From the NCBI GenBank assembly GCA_963691655.1, contig OY829329.1:53953408-54017407 (forward strand): a DNA stretch of 64,000 bases, given 5' to 3'. Positions 25,017 through 35,798 of the stretch are shown one piece after another. The notes beneath the pieces are model-generated. The model saw only the letters and a program-made list of their open reading frames with translations. It was not told the origin of the DNA and made no database searches. The stretch comes from Toxonevra muliebris (taxonomy: Eukaryota > Arthropoda > Insecta > Diptera > Pallopteridae). Every line of letters starts with the position of its first letter. Position 1 is the first letter of the stretch. The position numbers and the translations under genes were made by a program.

Positions 25017-25022
25017 TTATTT
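25017..25022 (-). terminator. Candidate poly(A) signal, zinc-finger gene 1
   Basis: AATAAA on the minus strand, about 90 bp after the stop codon. Confidence 0.5.
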
Positions 25023-25112
25023 TGAACAGAAATTTACTAAACGCTCACACATTTAACTTAAAATGACAATACAATATTTCTGAGATTTAAAAATTACTTT
25101 ACATAGTTTAAT

Positions 25113-27035
25113 TCAATTTATATTAGTATTTTTTTCGTACACAAACTCTTCTTCGTCAAGATTAAAATCATCATCGTCTGGCTCCATTTTAATAATAGGT
25201 GATAATTTATTAGCACTGGCATTAGCTGGAAGCAAACTTTCCAGAATAGTACTACTCTTTGAGCTGGCATTAGCATCAGAATCATTCAATTGTCGTTGTT
25301 GCTGTGGCATGGACGTTTGTACATTGACCGATGTGATTGGTCTAATGTTAATTTGAGAAGGAGTTTGGAATGTTTTTAAAAACGTACATGAATTTTGCAA
25401 CTGTGCAATTGCAACTGCAGATGTTGTTTTTTGCTGCAAACTACCAGCTATTAACTCCGCATTGTTTGAGCTAGTTTTAGTACAGGTGGGTTCTTCTTTA
25501 ACTATTTCTAGTACTGTTTCATCACCATATTTTTTCGTTGTTAAGACGGCTCCCTTAATCAATTCGGGATGTTTACTTTGCAAGTGTCTTTTTAATGAAT
25601 TTAGATAAACATACTCGATATTGCACACTAGACATTCATATTTTGTGCGATTATGTATAACCATATGATTTCTTAGGGCTAGAGCATTGCCGTAGTCAAA
25701 CATGCAAACATAGCAATAGAATTCCGTATGCGTGTATTTATTTTTGTGTTCAGTTTTGAAATGTTGCAAGATATCACGTGACGATTTCAAAACTGTCGTG
25801 CAAAAGTTGCATCTGCCATCCATTTGGAAATGTGTAAGTAAATGTTTCATTATTTGACTTCGTGTTCGAGAGCGATTTTGGCATATTTTACAAATGAAAC
25901 TTTGGTACGGTAAATGCATTAATTTGCGATCTTTGTAGCTTTTAACTTTCACCCCACAATTATTACAGAGGTATCTACCGTCGGGCATACGTTTTCTATT
26001 TGTTTTGATCTCGTTTTGGTTTTGTGGTACATGCACTTTGCAATTTTTCAAGCTGCTGAGAACTTTATTACACTGGGAACATGCATATGAAATCAATCCA
26101 CAGATATTAAACACAGTCGCTGACATATCCAATGGATTTGTCGACTGAAGCTGTTCCGCTTCTTTAGCGCGTTGCTCTGCATCTGTGGCACCCAGCTCTG
26201 CAGCAGAATATTTCGATTTTGGCTTCCGATTTCTTCTGACCAAATTTTGCCTATTATCAACCAAACATATTATATTAGGTTTGCAATTTACAATATTACG
26301 AATCTCTTCGCTATGCACCGACAGCCAATGTGTGTAGCATTTATAGCCGGTCATGTATACCGAGTCGCACAGGGAACACTTGTATTTGCCGTCTGTTAAA
26401 TGTTCATGACTAAAATGTCGCGTCACCCCCATTTCTGAATTTGTGACATGGTCACATATTTTACATATATAGCTATTATATTCCAAATGTGACAGCTTAT
26501 GTTTTTTCAGCACGGCATCCGAATACACCATTGAACGTTCACATTCATTACATCGTACCTTGCCATTGTCCAATTTGGTAAAATTTAATTTATCTTCGTC
26601 GAAGAACTTGTGTCGATCCTGGAGATGTGTATCCCAGGCTTCATGAGCGTCAAAGGATTCATAGCACTCGGGGCAAACATATGAGATGCAATCGCTAATA
26701 AGAGGCAATGTATTTATTTCTCCACTGCCATGTATCTCTTCTATGTGCATTTTACATTTTTCCTGTGAGTCAAATAGCATTCTACACTCTGGGCAGCTGT
26801 ACGAGGTAAAACCATTGAATTTTGGCACTGATCTCGGGCCGTTGTAAGATATTTGATTACTTGGTCTGCCTCTCTTCGCCCGTAACAATTCCGTATTATT
26901 CTGAAAAATGTTTTCCAAATTCGCATTATTTGATGAGTAATTTCTTAGCTGCAATGCCAAATCTTTTGCTTCCACTTCCTCATTATCGGATTCAGATGCA
27001 CTATCAATTAAAAAATGCACTATATTATCGCCCAT
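25113..27035 (-). CDS. C2H2 zinc-finger protein, about 11 fingers, intronless
   Basis: 640 residues in one exon, starting MGDNIVHFLIDSASESDNEE. I count 11 C2H2-type units between about residue 78 and 490, for example YSCPECRMLF, YVCPECYESF, VRCNECERSM, YICKICDHVT and YKCSLC. One unit (SQCNKVLSS...) has lost its histidines. The fingers fall in repeats of a module: CPEC finger, W/K..H, HKFFDEDKLNF-like spacer, short CNEC finger, HLEY or HLPY linker, CKIC finger. The tail is acidic and carries IVKEEP and IIKMEPDDDD, which match SUMO consensus motifs. It is probably a nuclear DNA-binding protein, with target unknown. The linkers are not the TGEKP type, so it is not a classical KRAB/Kruppel array. 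It is related to the genes at 32.5-34.2 kb (decayed) and 42.9-47.7 kb. Confidence 0.9.
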   Translation of the reverse strand: MGDNIVHFLIDSASESDNEEVEAKDLALQLRNYSSNNANLENIFQNNTELLRAKRGRPSNQISYNGPRSVPKFNGFTSYSCPECRMLFDSQEKCKMHIEEIHGSGEINTLPLISDCISYVCPECYESFDAHEAWDTHLQDRHKFFDEDKLNFTKLDNGKVRCNECERSMVYSDAVLKKHKLSHLEYNSYICKICDHVTNSEMGVTRHFSHEHLTDGKYKCSLCDSVYMTGYKCYTHWLSVHSEEIRNIVNCKPNIICLVDNRQNLVRRNRKPKSKYSAAELGATDAEQRAKEAEQLQSTNPLDMSATVFNICGLISYACSQCNKVLSSLKNCKVHVPQNQNEIKTNRKRMPDGRYLCNNCGVKVKSYKDRKLMHLPYQSFICKICQNRSRTRSQIMKHLLTHFQMDGRCNFCTTVLKSSRDILQHFKTEHKNKYTHTEFYCYVCMFDYGNALALRNHMVIHNRTKYECLVCNIEYVYLNSLKRHLQSKHPELIKGAVLTTKKYGDETVLEIVKEEPTCTKTSSNNAELIAGSLQQKTTSAVAIAQLQNSCTFLKTFQTPSQINIRPITSVNVQTSMPQQQRQLNDSDANASSKSSTILESLLPANASANKLSPIIKMEPDDDDFNLDEEEFVYEKNTNIN

Positions 27036-28522
27036 TGAAGCGAATTTTGTTAGAACTTTTAAATAAGTAAATATTTACTATATTATTATTAAAAATTCCA
27101 TTACTATTTTTTTGACAAATGAATCTTTTTATGCTTCCTCTTCTTGCCCACGCTTTCACTCACAATAGATTTTATTATTGTTGCTGGCTTGCATTAAAGA
27201 GGTCGAAAATGAGAAAAAGTACTATTTCTAAAAAATAGTTACAGACCTCACAAATATAAGTCTAAACAAGCCAAATGAGCTCTATGTAGAGAATGCATGA
27301 AAATGTTAAAAAATATCCAAACAGTAAATAGTCGAAAAATAGGTACATTTGCACGTTAAAGGTACTGGCGTACCCAATGATAGCATAATTTGGAGCAACG
27401 ATCACATTGATTGAGAGGGTTTATGCCTGAAACGGCTCTCTCATTCCATCTGCTATTGATTAGAGGTGTACAAGTTTATTTGATTTTCGAAAACTGCGCT
27501 TTGAGAAATTTAGTCTGCTTGACATTTTTCTAAAACAAGTTTGAAACTAGAGCTTCACTTATGTATGCAATCTGAAGTATTCGGATACTACAAACTATTA
27601 AAATACTTTGGACCTGAATGTATGCACATATTTCAAGTATTTATGGTGCCGCTTGTTTTATTTGAATTACAAATTTTTGCCAAATATATTTCAAAAAAAG
27701 AAGATAATAGCGAAGAATTGTAGGCTGAAAATTGTGCTTGTGGATTTTATGAGTCTAACGATATTTAGACAATACTATTCGGGTAGTTCGAATTTCATAT
27801 ACGGTATTCGGTTGTGTCTACGACATCCGCACATGACTCATTTTCAGAAAAAATGAGCCTAGTCGATCATTGTGCATGCGCCTTCATCTCAGCCTGTCCA
27901 TTTCTCTGTAATAACTCAACCAAACTTGAGCATACACTTTTTAGTTTTTTAAAAGACTTGTAAATCAATTTTTTAGCTTCTAATGCTTTATTAAATGTTA
28001 TCCTAGTTTTTAGACACAAATCTGTACCGGCGGTAACCGGGCTGTACCCTACAATCAATCTATCTACCGGGCCCCGGTAGATTGATTGAAATAAATAAAC
28101 TTTGGAAATATACACAATCGCCCGACTAGACATGGAACCTCCCATGCAAGGGGAGCTTTCAAAAACGAATAGTAAAGAAAATACTGAAGCATCAAGGAAA
28201 GAAAATACTGAACATCAAATTTGATACACTTCGTTGACTTAGCTTAGTCTACAAATTAACTGCTGTGCAAATTTTCAGCATCAGCTAATAACCAAGCCTA
28301 TCTCCCATTAAATCGTCAAAGTGTAATATCAAAGGGAATATTGATTTAAATACCACAAAATTCGGTATACTGAACTAATTTGATAAATAAAATTTAAAAA
28401 ATGAGGTAACAACCAGGCACATTTTTATATATAGTATTATTTTTTTTTAACTATAATTCAAAATTAATGGTAACTGTATATAGGAACGAAATTAAAATTT
28501 ACATAATTACAATATCGCCGAA
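27036..28522. other. Intergenic stretch with one palindrome
   Basis: No supported gene. A minus-strand open frame at 27867-28145 resembles nothing I know. An imperfect palindrome, CAATCAATCTA[TCTA]CCGG / CCGGTAGATTGATTG, lies at 28052-28088. Confidence 0.45.
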
Positions 28523-29713
28523 TTACGTTTTTGTAAAACTTTTATTATAATTAGCTATGAAATGAGCTTTTTTACTCTCGCCACCGTTTATTATATCACC
28601 ATTATCGCCATTTGTTCTTTTATTCCGAATTTTATTTTTATTCCTTGAATCTTGTTTATGGCAGCGATTTTTCAACAAACGAAATGAAGTACGTAATTCA
28701 TTTAAAAAATTTTCATACGTTTTGCCTTCTTCGCATGAGCTTGCTTCTATTGGAATATTAAAAATATATAAAAAAATATTAAATTTTATGCAAAAGTAAG
28801 TTTCACTCTTCTCACCAAATAATGCATTCATTATTGCTTTATAAGTTTTTAACGATTTTTTCCCTTTAGTTCCATCATAGTTGTATGACATTATTACATC
28901 TTTATGAAATATTTTATTAATATTACTATTGATATTCCCAGCCAGTAATTTCTTCATGAGTGTTATCTGGAAAGAAAGACAGAGAGAATCTATTTAGTAA
29001 CCCATACACGTATATTTTCTTACATATCGATCGGATTTAACTATAAACAGTATTAGAATACTATTACATGGACCCATCGATTTACATTACTAGAATACCC
29101 AATAAACTAAACACGAATGTATGTATATCTCACTATTTCAAACTTCTTATCAGTGTGTAATTCTTCATTCAGTTTTTCCATATCCAATTCACTATTTAAA
29201 GGAAACCGTTTCACAATCATATCAGGTAGTATACCCAAATTTCTCTTTAACAAATTATTCGTTTCCTCTAGTATTCTAACAATTTGATCTTGACTATTAA
29301 TTAGGTCCTGTTGTCTTTCGCTAATGTAGTGAATTTCTTGTTTAATATAGCGTATCTCCGTTTTGATGTCATCTATTAAAGAAATTAAATTGTTTTGTGT
29401 TAATTCCAAAATATAAATATGGTTCATAAGTTATTTACCTGAAATTGTCACATCTGCATCACCATTACTTAGTTCGTCATCGAAAAGGTGATCTAAATTA
29501 TAGAAAGAAAGTGTTAATACGATAGGCATTTATTGCTGCTTCAGTGCATTGCTTGGTAGCACCTCCTCCTGATTGGTTCTCTTCCTTCAGAAAAAGTGTT
29601 GGTTCTTCTTTTATTTCGACCTTTAGGAAATTGTCACCGTTGCCGTTTAAGTTTTGTTGTTCCATTGAATTGCTTTGTAATGCCTCTTTATTCATTTTTT
29701 GGTGGTTGTTCAC
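28523..29713 (-). CDS. DUF4806 domain protein with IKEEP N-terminus
   Basis: Five exons on the minus strand: 29713-29563, 29492-29439, 29372-29134, 28966-28816, 28746-28523. The introns are 70, 66, 167 and 69 bp, all GT-AG, and phases close perfectly to 272 residues. N-terminal exon: KVEIKEEPTLFLKEE, an acidic SUMO-type motif. Middle: coiled-coil-like DDIKTEIRYIKQEIHYI and onward. Then comes the DUF4806 block: KRFPLNSELDMEKLNEEL, KLLAGNINSNINKIFHKD, YNYDGTKGKKSLKTYKAI. The tail is basic and Asn/Lys-rich. DUF4806 occurs in many insect proteins of unknown function, often in large lineage-specific families. I infer a nuclear role from the SUMO-like motif and basic tail only. Confidence 0.82.
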
Positions 29714-29850
29714 TAATTTTGTTTATTTTGAATGAAAATATAAATACATAACTTATTCAACTAGATTTTCATTTTATGACTAGTAAACAATGCAAACTAG
29801 TGATGATATTAAAACGATATCTCAAATGATTATTAAATTGGGGTGGCTAC

Positions 29851-30161
29851 CAGTGATGAAAAGTAGTAGAATTGTACCTTTCCCGACTTTTTAGAACTAC
29901 TAGGTATATTAAGTACAATTGGCACATTTTAAATACAATTTGCCATTGCCCAAAATAAATTTAACACTTAATTACAAAAAAAAAATGTTTTGTAGTAAGT
30001 GCCTACTTAAATTTAACTTGCCTGTACTGTATTTTTGCATTAAGTAAGTTTTTGAATGAAAATTAAATTTCTTACAAAAACGATAAACCAATAAATGCTC
30101 ATTTAGGCACAACTTTTTTGGTCAATTATGTACAATTTAAAATTTGGAAATTTCATCACTG
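29851..30161. mobile_element. hAT-like MITE, 311 bp
   Basis: Perfect 11-bp inverted ends CAGTGATGAAA / TTTCATCACTG. The flanks GTGGCTAC and GTTCCAAC agree at 5 of 8 positions, a possible decayed 8-bp target duplication. It lies 138 bp upstream of the DUF4806 start codon, so it may overlap the promoter. Confidence 0.6.
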
Positions 30162-30709
30162 GTTCCAACTTCAAGTAAAAAAACATTGGCCGGATTTAGA
30201 TACGATGCAGTACGAATCATTTCTACCTAATCTTTTCTAGTTTTAAATCGAATAGCGTCAGAGTAGTTAATCCTTTTATTCCTAGAAGGAACATGGGGCT
30301 CAACAAATAAATTTTCTTGAACTTAAATTTGCAGCTAGCCGCTTGATTTCCTTCCAACTCCTGTATCCTCTTTTTTATTAACCGTTTCTATGTGTTATGT
30401 AGACGTCTTTTTTCTGGTACCCTGAGTTTGAAATCGATAGATCTTTTCATGATGGCACTCATCGGTCTACGCAACCATCTGAATTATCCCACATGAAGAA
30501 TGCCATTGGTTAAAAAAATCCTGGAGATGTCTTCCACAGGTGTAGGTATGTTCATCAGCCGCGTTACGTAACGTCGAATTTATGCTATCGAATACAGATG
30601 ACTTAAAAATTACAAAATGCATTTTCTCACGCTGAATTCGAAAACCATGGCTAAAATTTTTTGTATGGATCATTTTGTGGGATATTGTAATTTTTTAATT
30701 TTTTCAACT
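30162..30709. other. Intergenic stretch
   Basis: No gene recognised; AT-rich. Confidence 0.4.
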
Positions 30710-31210
30710 TTTTTTAATTCAAAAATTATATCTCGATCTAGAAATGTCAAAGGAATTATAAAGAAGGAATGGCATCTGGTAAATAGCTTTTTAGGTACAT
30801 CCAATCAGAAAAATGAAACAACGAATATAGAGGTTGATGATAAAGTAATATCTGATCCAAAAGAGAAAGCTAATCTTTTTGATGGATTTTTTGCCATTAT
30901 AGGAGTTGATTTGGTTTCGGAGAATGGACTAAAAAAACTACATGTAACTGCTTGTCGAAAGAAAAAATAAATCCTGGAAGTCTGTTCTTTGTTCCCTTGG
31001 GAGATTTACAAAATAACAATGTCATTAAAAAGTTCTAATTCCCGCAATAAAAATAATTTTTCGAGCACATTTATTAAAAGAATTGCATTCAGTGGAAGTG
31101 CTTGGTTATTTATTCAACAAAAGTGTAAATGAGGGTATCTTTCCAGAAGAGTTGAAAAAGGCTAAGGTAATAGCTTTGTACAAGAAAGGAGATAGAAGTC
31201 TTAATAACAC
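30710..31210 (+). pseudogene. Non-LTR retrotransposon (LINE) fragment
   Basis: Two separated stretches read like the region before and at the start of a LINE reverse transcriptase: KKEWHLVNSFLG ... DPKEKANLFDGFFAIIG, then GIFPEELKKAKVIALYKKGD (31126-31194), matching the conserved pattern of a hydrophobic IFP, LKxAKVIPxxKKGD. A frameshift and stop codons separate the two. It ends abruptly after the KKGD block, where unrelated sequence begins. Inactive. Confidence 0.75.
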
Positions 31211-31558
31211 TATACAACACTGTTTTTTACCCATCTCCAAAGTGGATGGTTCTTAATATTGGACCGCTGAATCCAAATCTCGTAGCAACTCAGGTTTTCG
31301 AGATATAGCCAATTTTTTGATTTTCCGGACATGGGTCGCCATTTTTAAAAAAATTACCATTTTTCGAAATGAAAAGTAGAGCATCTATATCTTTTCAAAA
31401 AGACAACTAAATTATCTTTAATTTAAGAGTTCATTTGATTCTCTGTTTCATTTCTGTCAAAAGTTACAGAGATTCGAGGTTGAAATTCTGACAGCGATGG
31501 GTTTCCGAACTCTAGTTTGGGAGCTAGAAACAAAAAACTACGAATAATAATATGAAAC

Positions 31559-31645
31559 AATCCCCATATTCCTTTATTTGATAGTTCAAACAAATTCTCG
31601 AAAATCACTCATTTTACCAGCCGTCACAGTGGCTTTCCCCCTTAA
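31559..31645. repeat. TTAA-bounded repeat end, copy 1
   Basis: CCCCATATTCCTTTATTTGA through AGCCGTCACAGTGG to CCCCCTTAAG matches 58150-58234. Both copies terminate in CCC followed by TTAA, as piggyBac-type elements do. The left boundary of this copy is uncertain. Confidence 0.5.
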
Positions 31646-32529
31646 GTAGCCCAAGTACAAACTACTTAAGAATTCCGAGCGTCCACTGTAGTTTAGTAAA
31701 TGAGAAAAATACCCGAAAGATTTCATCTCTCCTCAAATTGTCAACTTTTATTTAATTCGGGAAAATATGATAAAATTTTAAAACACCGAAACCGTTCGAA
31801 CTAAAGTTTGTTATATTACCTGGAATGTTTTTGCAATTAAAAAAAGGAGTTACTCTCTCCCGAAATTATTCTACATGGCAGACGCAGTTTTAAAGATGAT
31901 ATACTAAAAATATGTACTATCTTTCACCAAAGTCAGCAATAATGAATGGCGAGCAAACTATCCCGAAGGTCTCGAACCATATGAACTGTACTGTGTAAGG
32001 AGTCATGCCAGATTGCTATAAATGTTTTTATCATCGTTTAGATATCTAGTATATATTAATTCTGGCTTATAAAAAAGCTTGACCTGAGAAAGATCCTGTG
32101 ATAAGAAAAAGAAACCGGCTACTCTAAATAATACCTAGTATATATATTTTTTTGAAATTTATTTCAGTATAATTTCTCATGAAAAAATATGAAACTCCGT
32201 TTATGCGAAGGATTCTTCTTCAACACTGCTATATATATATTGATTTTAACTTCAGTTTTATTAATATTATCCTCATCCTTCTCCTCTGGCGGGCTAGCTC
32301 GACTTCATTGAGCTGGTCGACATTGATTAGTACCTAAAATAGCTTCCATTATCACTTTTCAATATCTACCTCGTCCCCAAGGTTTTGACAGTTCCTTCGC
32401 CTTTTCTGTTTACATTTGACATGTTTTACGAATTACACCTTCGGTTGTCTCTTTTTTAACATTTTATTTTCGTACTTTTCGTTTCTTGACTGCAGGTTCC
32501 TTATCAGGGTAACGCTTTAATTAATGAGC
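31646..32529. other. Intergenic stretch
   Basis: No gene recognised. Confidence 0.4.
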
Positions 32530-34150
32530 TTACAATAACATATCACTGATATACTTATGTTCGCAATATGCACATGGCAAATAGTTTTTCTCTTCATTCG
32601 AATGAATTCTTTTCATATGAGAAGGTAATCGGCAGGTGTCAATAAGAATTTAGGGCATAATTTACAAGTATTTGGACTGGATCAACACCATCGACATCAA
32701 CGGGTTCTAATTGAATATGTTTCTCGAGTGCCTTGCGATCTTTCTTCAGCTTCGAACAAATCAAACATTTCACACAATTTTCTCAATATTTTTCTACAAT
32801 TTCACGATGCTTTTACTGTAAACGCTGTTGTATCTCCCAAGTTGAATAATAAGTACGTTCGCAACCCAAGCGTTGGTACAATTTCAATCAAAATAATGTC
32901 TCACAATGCACTTTTTAAATGAGAATGAAGAAAAGTTATCCGGATATTCCTTTGCAGTGTGGAAACTCTTGTACGGAAGATAAGTTAATATGTTTCTGCT
33001 GAGAAATGGACCTATAGACCATAATATGACATTCTGTACATTGTAACCTACAATCGCGCAGACGTGCCACGCAGGCATTTATGTTATCGTCATAGAAAAA
33101 ATTGTGATTAAGGCTAATATGCGTGTGCCAGTCTTTTTGTGTGGCCAGCGGTTCATTACACCCTGGGCAAGCATAGGTAATATGCTCGCTAATTCACCCA
33201 GTACACTCAGGACACTCTTTCTTCCACATTCAAGGGATCAGGCAATTTACCCTCGCCTACAACATTAACATTGGATTTATTTTTTTCGTTGAATTTTCTT
33301 CTTTTATCTGTCAACTTCGTTAATTTCTTTAAACGCCGTAATAAATTTTCTACTTCTTTTCTTTTATATTTAGCGATGTGCGAAGTTTTGAAAAGTTTAT
33401 TATAAATTTTACACTTATAAATGCAGTTAGGTAAATGCGAAAGCCTGTGTTGGATAGTTGCACGTCTCCGTACTACACAGAACTTCTTCTCATTTTTGCA
33501 TTGTAGACACATACAAAGTCTCCTTTTCGTTGTCTCATCATATACTATTTTCATATTTAAACATTTTAAAGTGATAAATGTGTGCTTATTGATTAAATGC
33601 TCTTTGAATGCATCAAAGTTTTCAGAATCTTGTTGTTGACGAGGAACCATTGGTGGTTTGGTGTTGATCTTTCAAATGTTCAATGATTTCCAGCATGCTG
33701 TCCCTTGCTGCATAGAGACTAAAACAAATGATTGCACCAAGTGCATTTGTAACAAATCTTCTTCAAACTCGCGTTTACAATATTCATAAGTTATTTTATC
33801 GAAATGATGATCGTTGTTGAGATGATATTGAAATTGGGCTACGAATTCTAATTTTTTGCCGCAAACAGGACACAAGCGATTAATGTACTTCTTAAAGAAG
33901 CGACAGTTTACCACATTTTTGTTGTTCGCACATTTGTGATCTCTGAAAGAGCACATCAAATCTCGGTGCTTTAAATTCTTTTTTACATTTTTGATACTGA
34001 TAACCGCGTATATTTTCCTACTCGGATATTGTGCTCATTGGTTCTGTGGGTGCTAAAGTGTTCAGTATCTTCAAATGATACACCACATTTTGTACACAAT
34101 AGGGAGCAGTTGTTAAGAGTTTCGAAGAGAGGAAATTGAATTTTTGCTGA
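32530..34150 (-). pseudogene. Decayed C2H2 zinc-finger paralogue
   Basis: Finger fragments of the same family as the two neighbouring genes can be read on the minus strand in shifting frames: LLCTKCGVSFEDTEHF; NRLCPVCGKKLEF with NNDHHFD; CMCLQCKNEKKF with HRLSHLP; ITYACPGCNEPLATQKDWHT followed by NHNFFYDD; then LPSHMKRIHS and PCAYCEHKY. The fourth block is close to YACPECNEALPTQNDW of the gene at 46160-47745. Several in-frame stops (for example within 33190-33205) and frameshifts separate the blocks, and some cysteines and histidines are lost. The longest remaining open frame covers 33207-33650. It is unlikely to make a protein with intact fingers. Confidence 0.8.
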
Positions 34151-35180
34151 AATTGATAGAGAACAAAAAAATAATTAAATTTAATTTATGGATTTATATT
34201 TGTCACTACATAACAAGTTCGAGGTTCAGCTCTAGCAAACTTTGAGTAATACAAAAAAAAAACATAGCACTAAGCATTCATATCTTTTGCATAAGTAGTC
34301 CCACTCCCACTTATTGATTATTATTTTTCTGAGTTAACACGCAAACCTTTTAAAAACTTTGTTCCTCTGATTCCCATACATTAAGTTTAAAGCATGGTGA
34401 AAGAAGATGGTGAAGATTACAACAATTTCACCATGGCAAAAACAACACATCTTTGTTGTTGCGTCAGATATCATAAAATGTCAAAATCAGCCGAGTAACA
34501 AAATAATAACCACACATTTTTGTTGTTGCGGCCATAATGGTGGCGTAAAGAGAATGTAAAAATGGCGAACAAACGTAAACAAAAAATCAAAATTAAACAA
34601 TGATTTTGACAGCCTATGATATTGACCACGAAAAAAAAGAAGAATGAGTTGCTGGTAACTTCACCTGGTATAAATTCACCTTGGTTTAAAGTATCTACTT
34701 ATTTTCTCTTTATGGGAGTTGCCATTCCCACTTTGAAATATTTTGAATAAATATTAGTCTATGTTCAAATGCCTACTGAAAATTTAAAGAGTCAAAAGTT
34801 TTAGAAATTACCTCAAACATAGGGGAAAAAATTAATTTGTACCGAATTTTTTCAAACCAATTTTTTTCTTTTTCTCTTGATACATTAAATTAAAAATTAT
34901 TATCCCAAGCGTACTTGTGAATGCTACACGGAATATCAAAGTACAAATTGCAAGCGAAGTGCAATTGACAGGCTGAGTTAGAAACGAATTAGAGAATGGT
35001 TCCGACCAAAAACGACTCAAATGCATAAGTTTTGTCCGCAAAGAAAAGTAGTAATTTTTGCCCGCGTCGAAAACTCAAGTCGTTTTTGCCCATGCAGAAA
35101 AATCGACTCGATTTTGCACGTGCTGTAAATGGCTTACTTTTGCTCCCTCTGATAAACGTTTCTATCAAAGCTCTATCTAT
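34151..35180. other. Intergenic stretch
   Basis: No gene recognised. A few short repeats of the type AAAAACGACTC near 35000-35110. Confidence 0.4.
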
Positions 35181-35546
35181 TTATTAGAGTAACTACAATT
35201 TTATTCAAGGAGATCCAGAAGTGCTACACTATCATATTATATATCAATTTAAAGAGCTTGACGAGTAGGTTAGCCAAAATTAGTGTCGGAAGTTTTTTAA
35301 AACTCGCTCATTGAACAAAGCATCGCATTCATGGTTGAAAAAATCATTGCTTAAGCGAGAGTAAATACTAAATAAGAGAAAGAGAGAAGACATGAGTAAC
35401 GGCATCTCTCAGAATTATCTAACAAATTATCTGCATACACAAATAACAAAACAAACACCAACGAGTAGTTTGGTTCCCTTTTGATATTTGGTTTTCATAA
35501 AGAGATTTCTTCCGCAAAAAAAATAGCCCCTGGGGCTTAACCGACT
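35181..35546 (-). repeat. Dispersed repeat B, copy 2 (inverted)
   Basis: The reverse complement matches 7929-8220 over most of its length but includes an extra internal block near 35285-35390. It has the same hairpin start and the same GCGGAAGAAATCTC and AACCAAACTACTCG blocks. Confidence 0.8.
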
Positions 35547-35663
35547 AGTAATTCAAAAATGCTTTTAAAACTACAATTTGCATAATTTTTTTTGGATTGA
35601 AAGTATTATTCATTTATGATTTTGAACCAAATTTCGGGTATTTTTTTTTTCATTAAGTATATT

Positions 35664-35669
35664 TTTATT
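35664..35669 (-). terminator. Candidate poly(A) signal, transposase-derived gene
   Basis: AATAAA on the minus strand, about 130 bp past the stop codon. Confidence 0.4.
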
Positions 35670-35798
35670 AAACATTAAAAATAAACATGTATTTTAAACA
35701 TTGTTTAACCTTTTACATACCAGGGGTGGGCGACAAAATTGGTCAAAATTGCGTTACGTAATGTGTGAACTGCCCCTACTTTTTTTGAAGCTAAGGTT

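Noticed and set aside
27867..28145. 92-codon minus-strand open frame
   Set aside because: It has no recognisable domain, lies on a palindrome-containing repeat-like stretch, and has no splice or promoter context.
29498..29562. A 28-bp intron in the DUF4806 gene starting at GTATTAAC
   Set aside because: It is too short for a fly intron. The donor at 29562 gives a normal 70-bp intron with correct phase.
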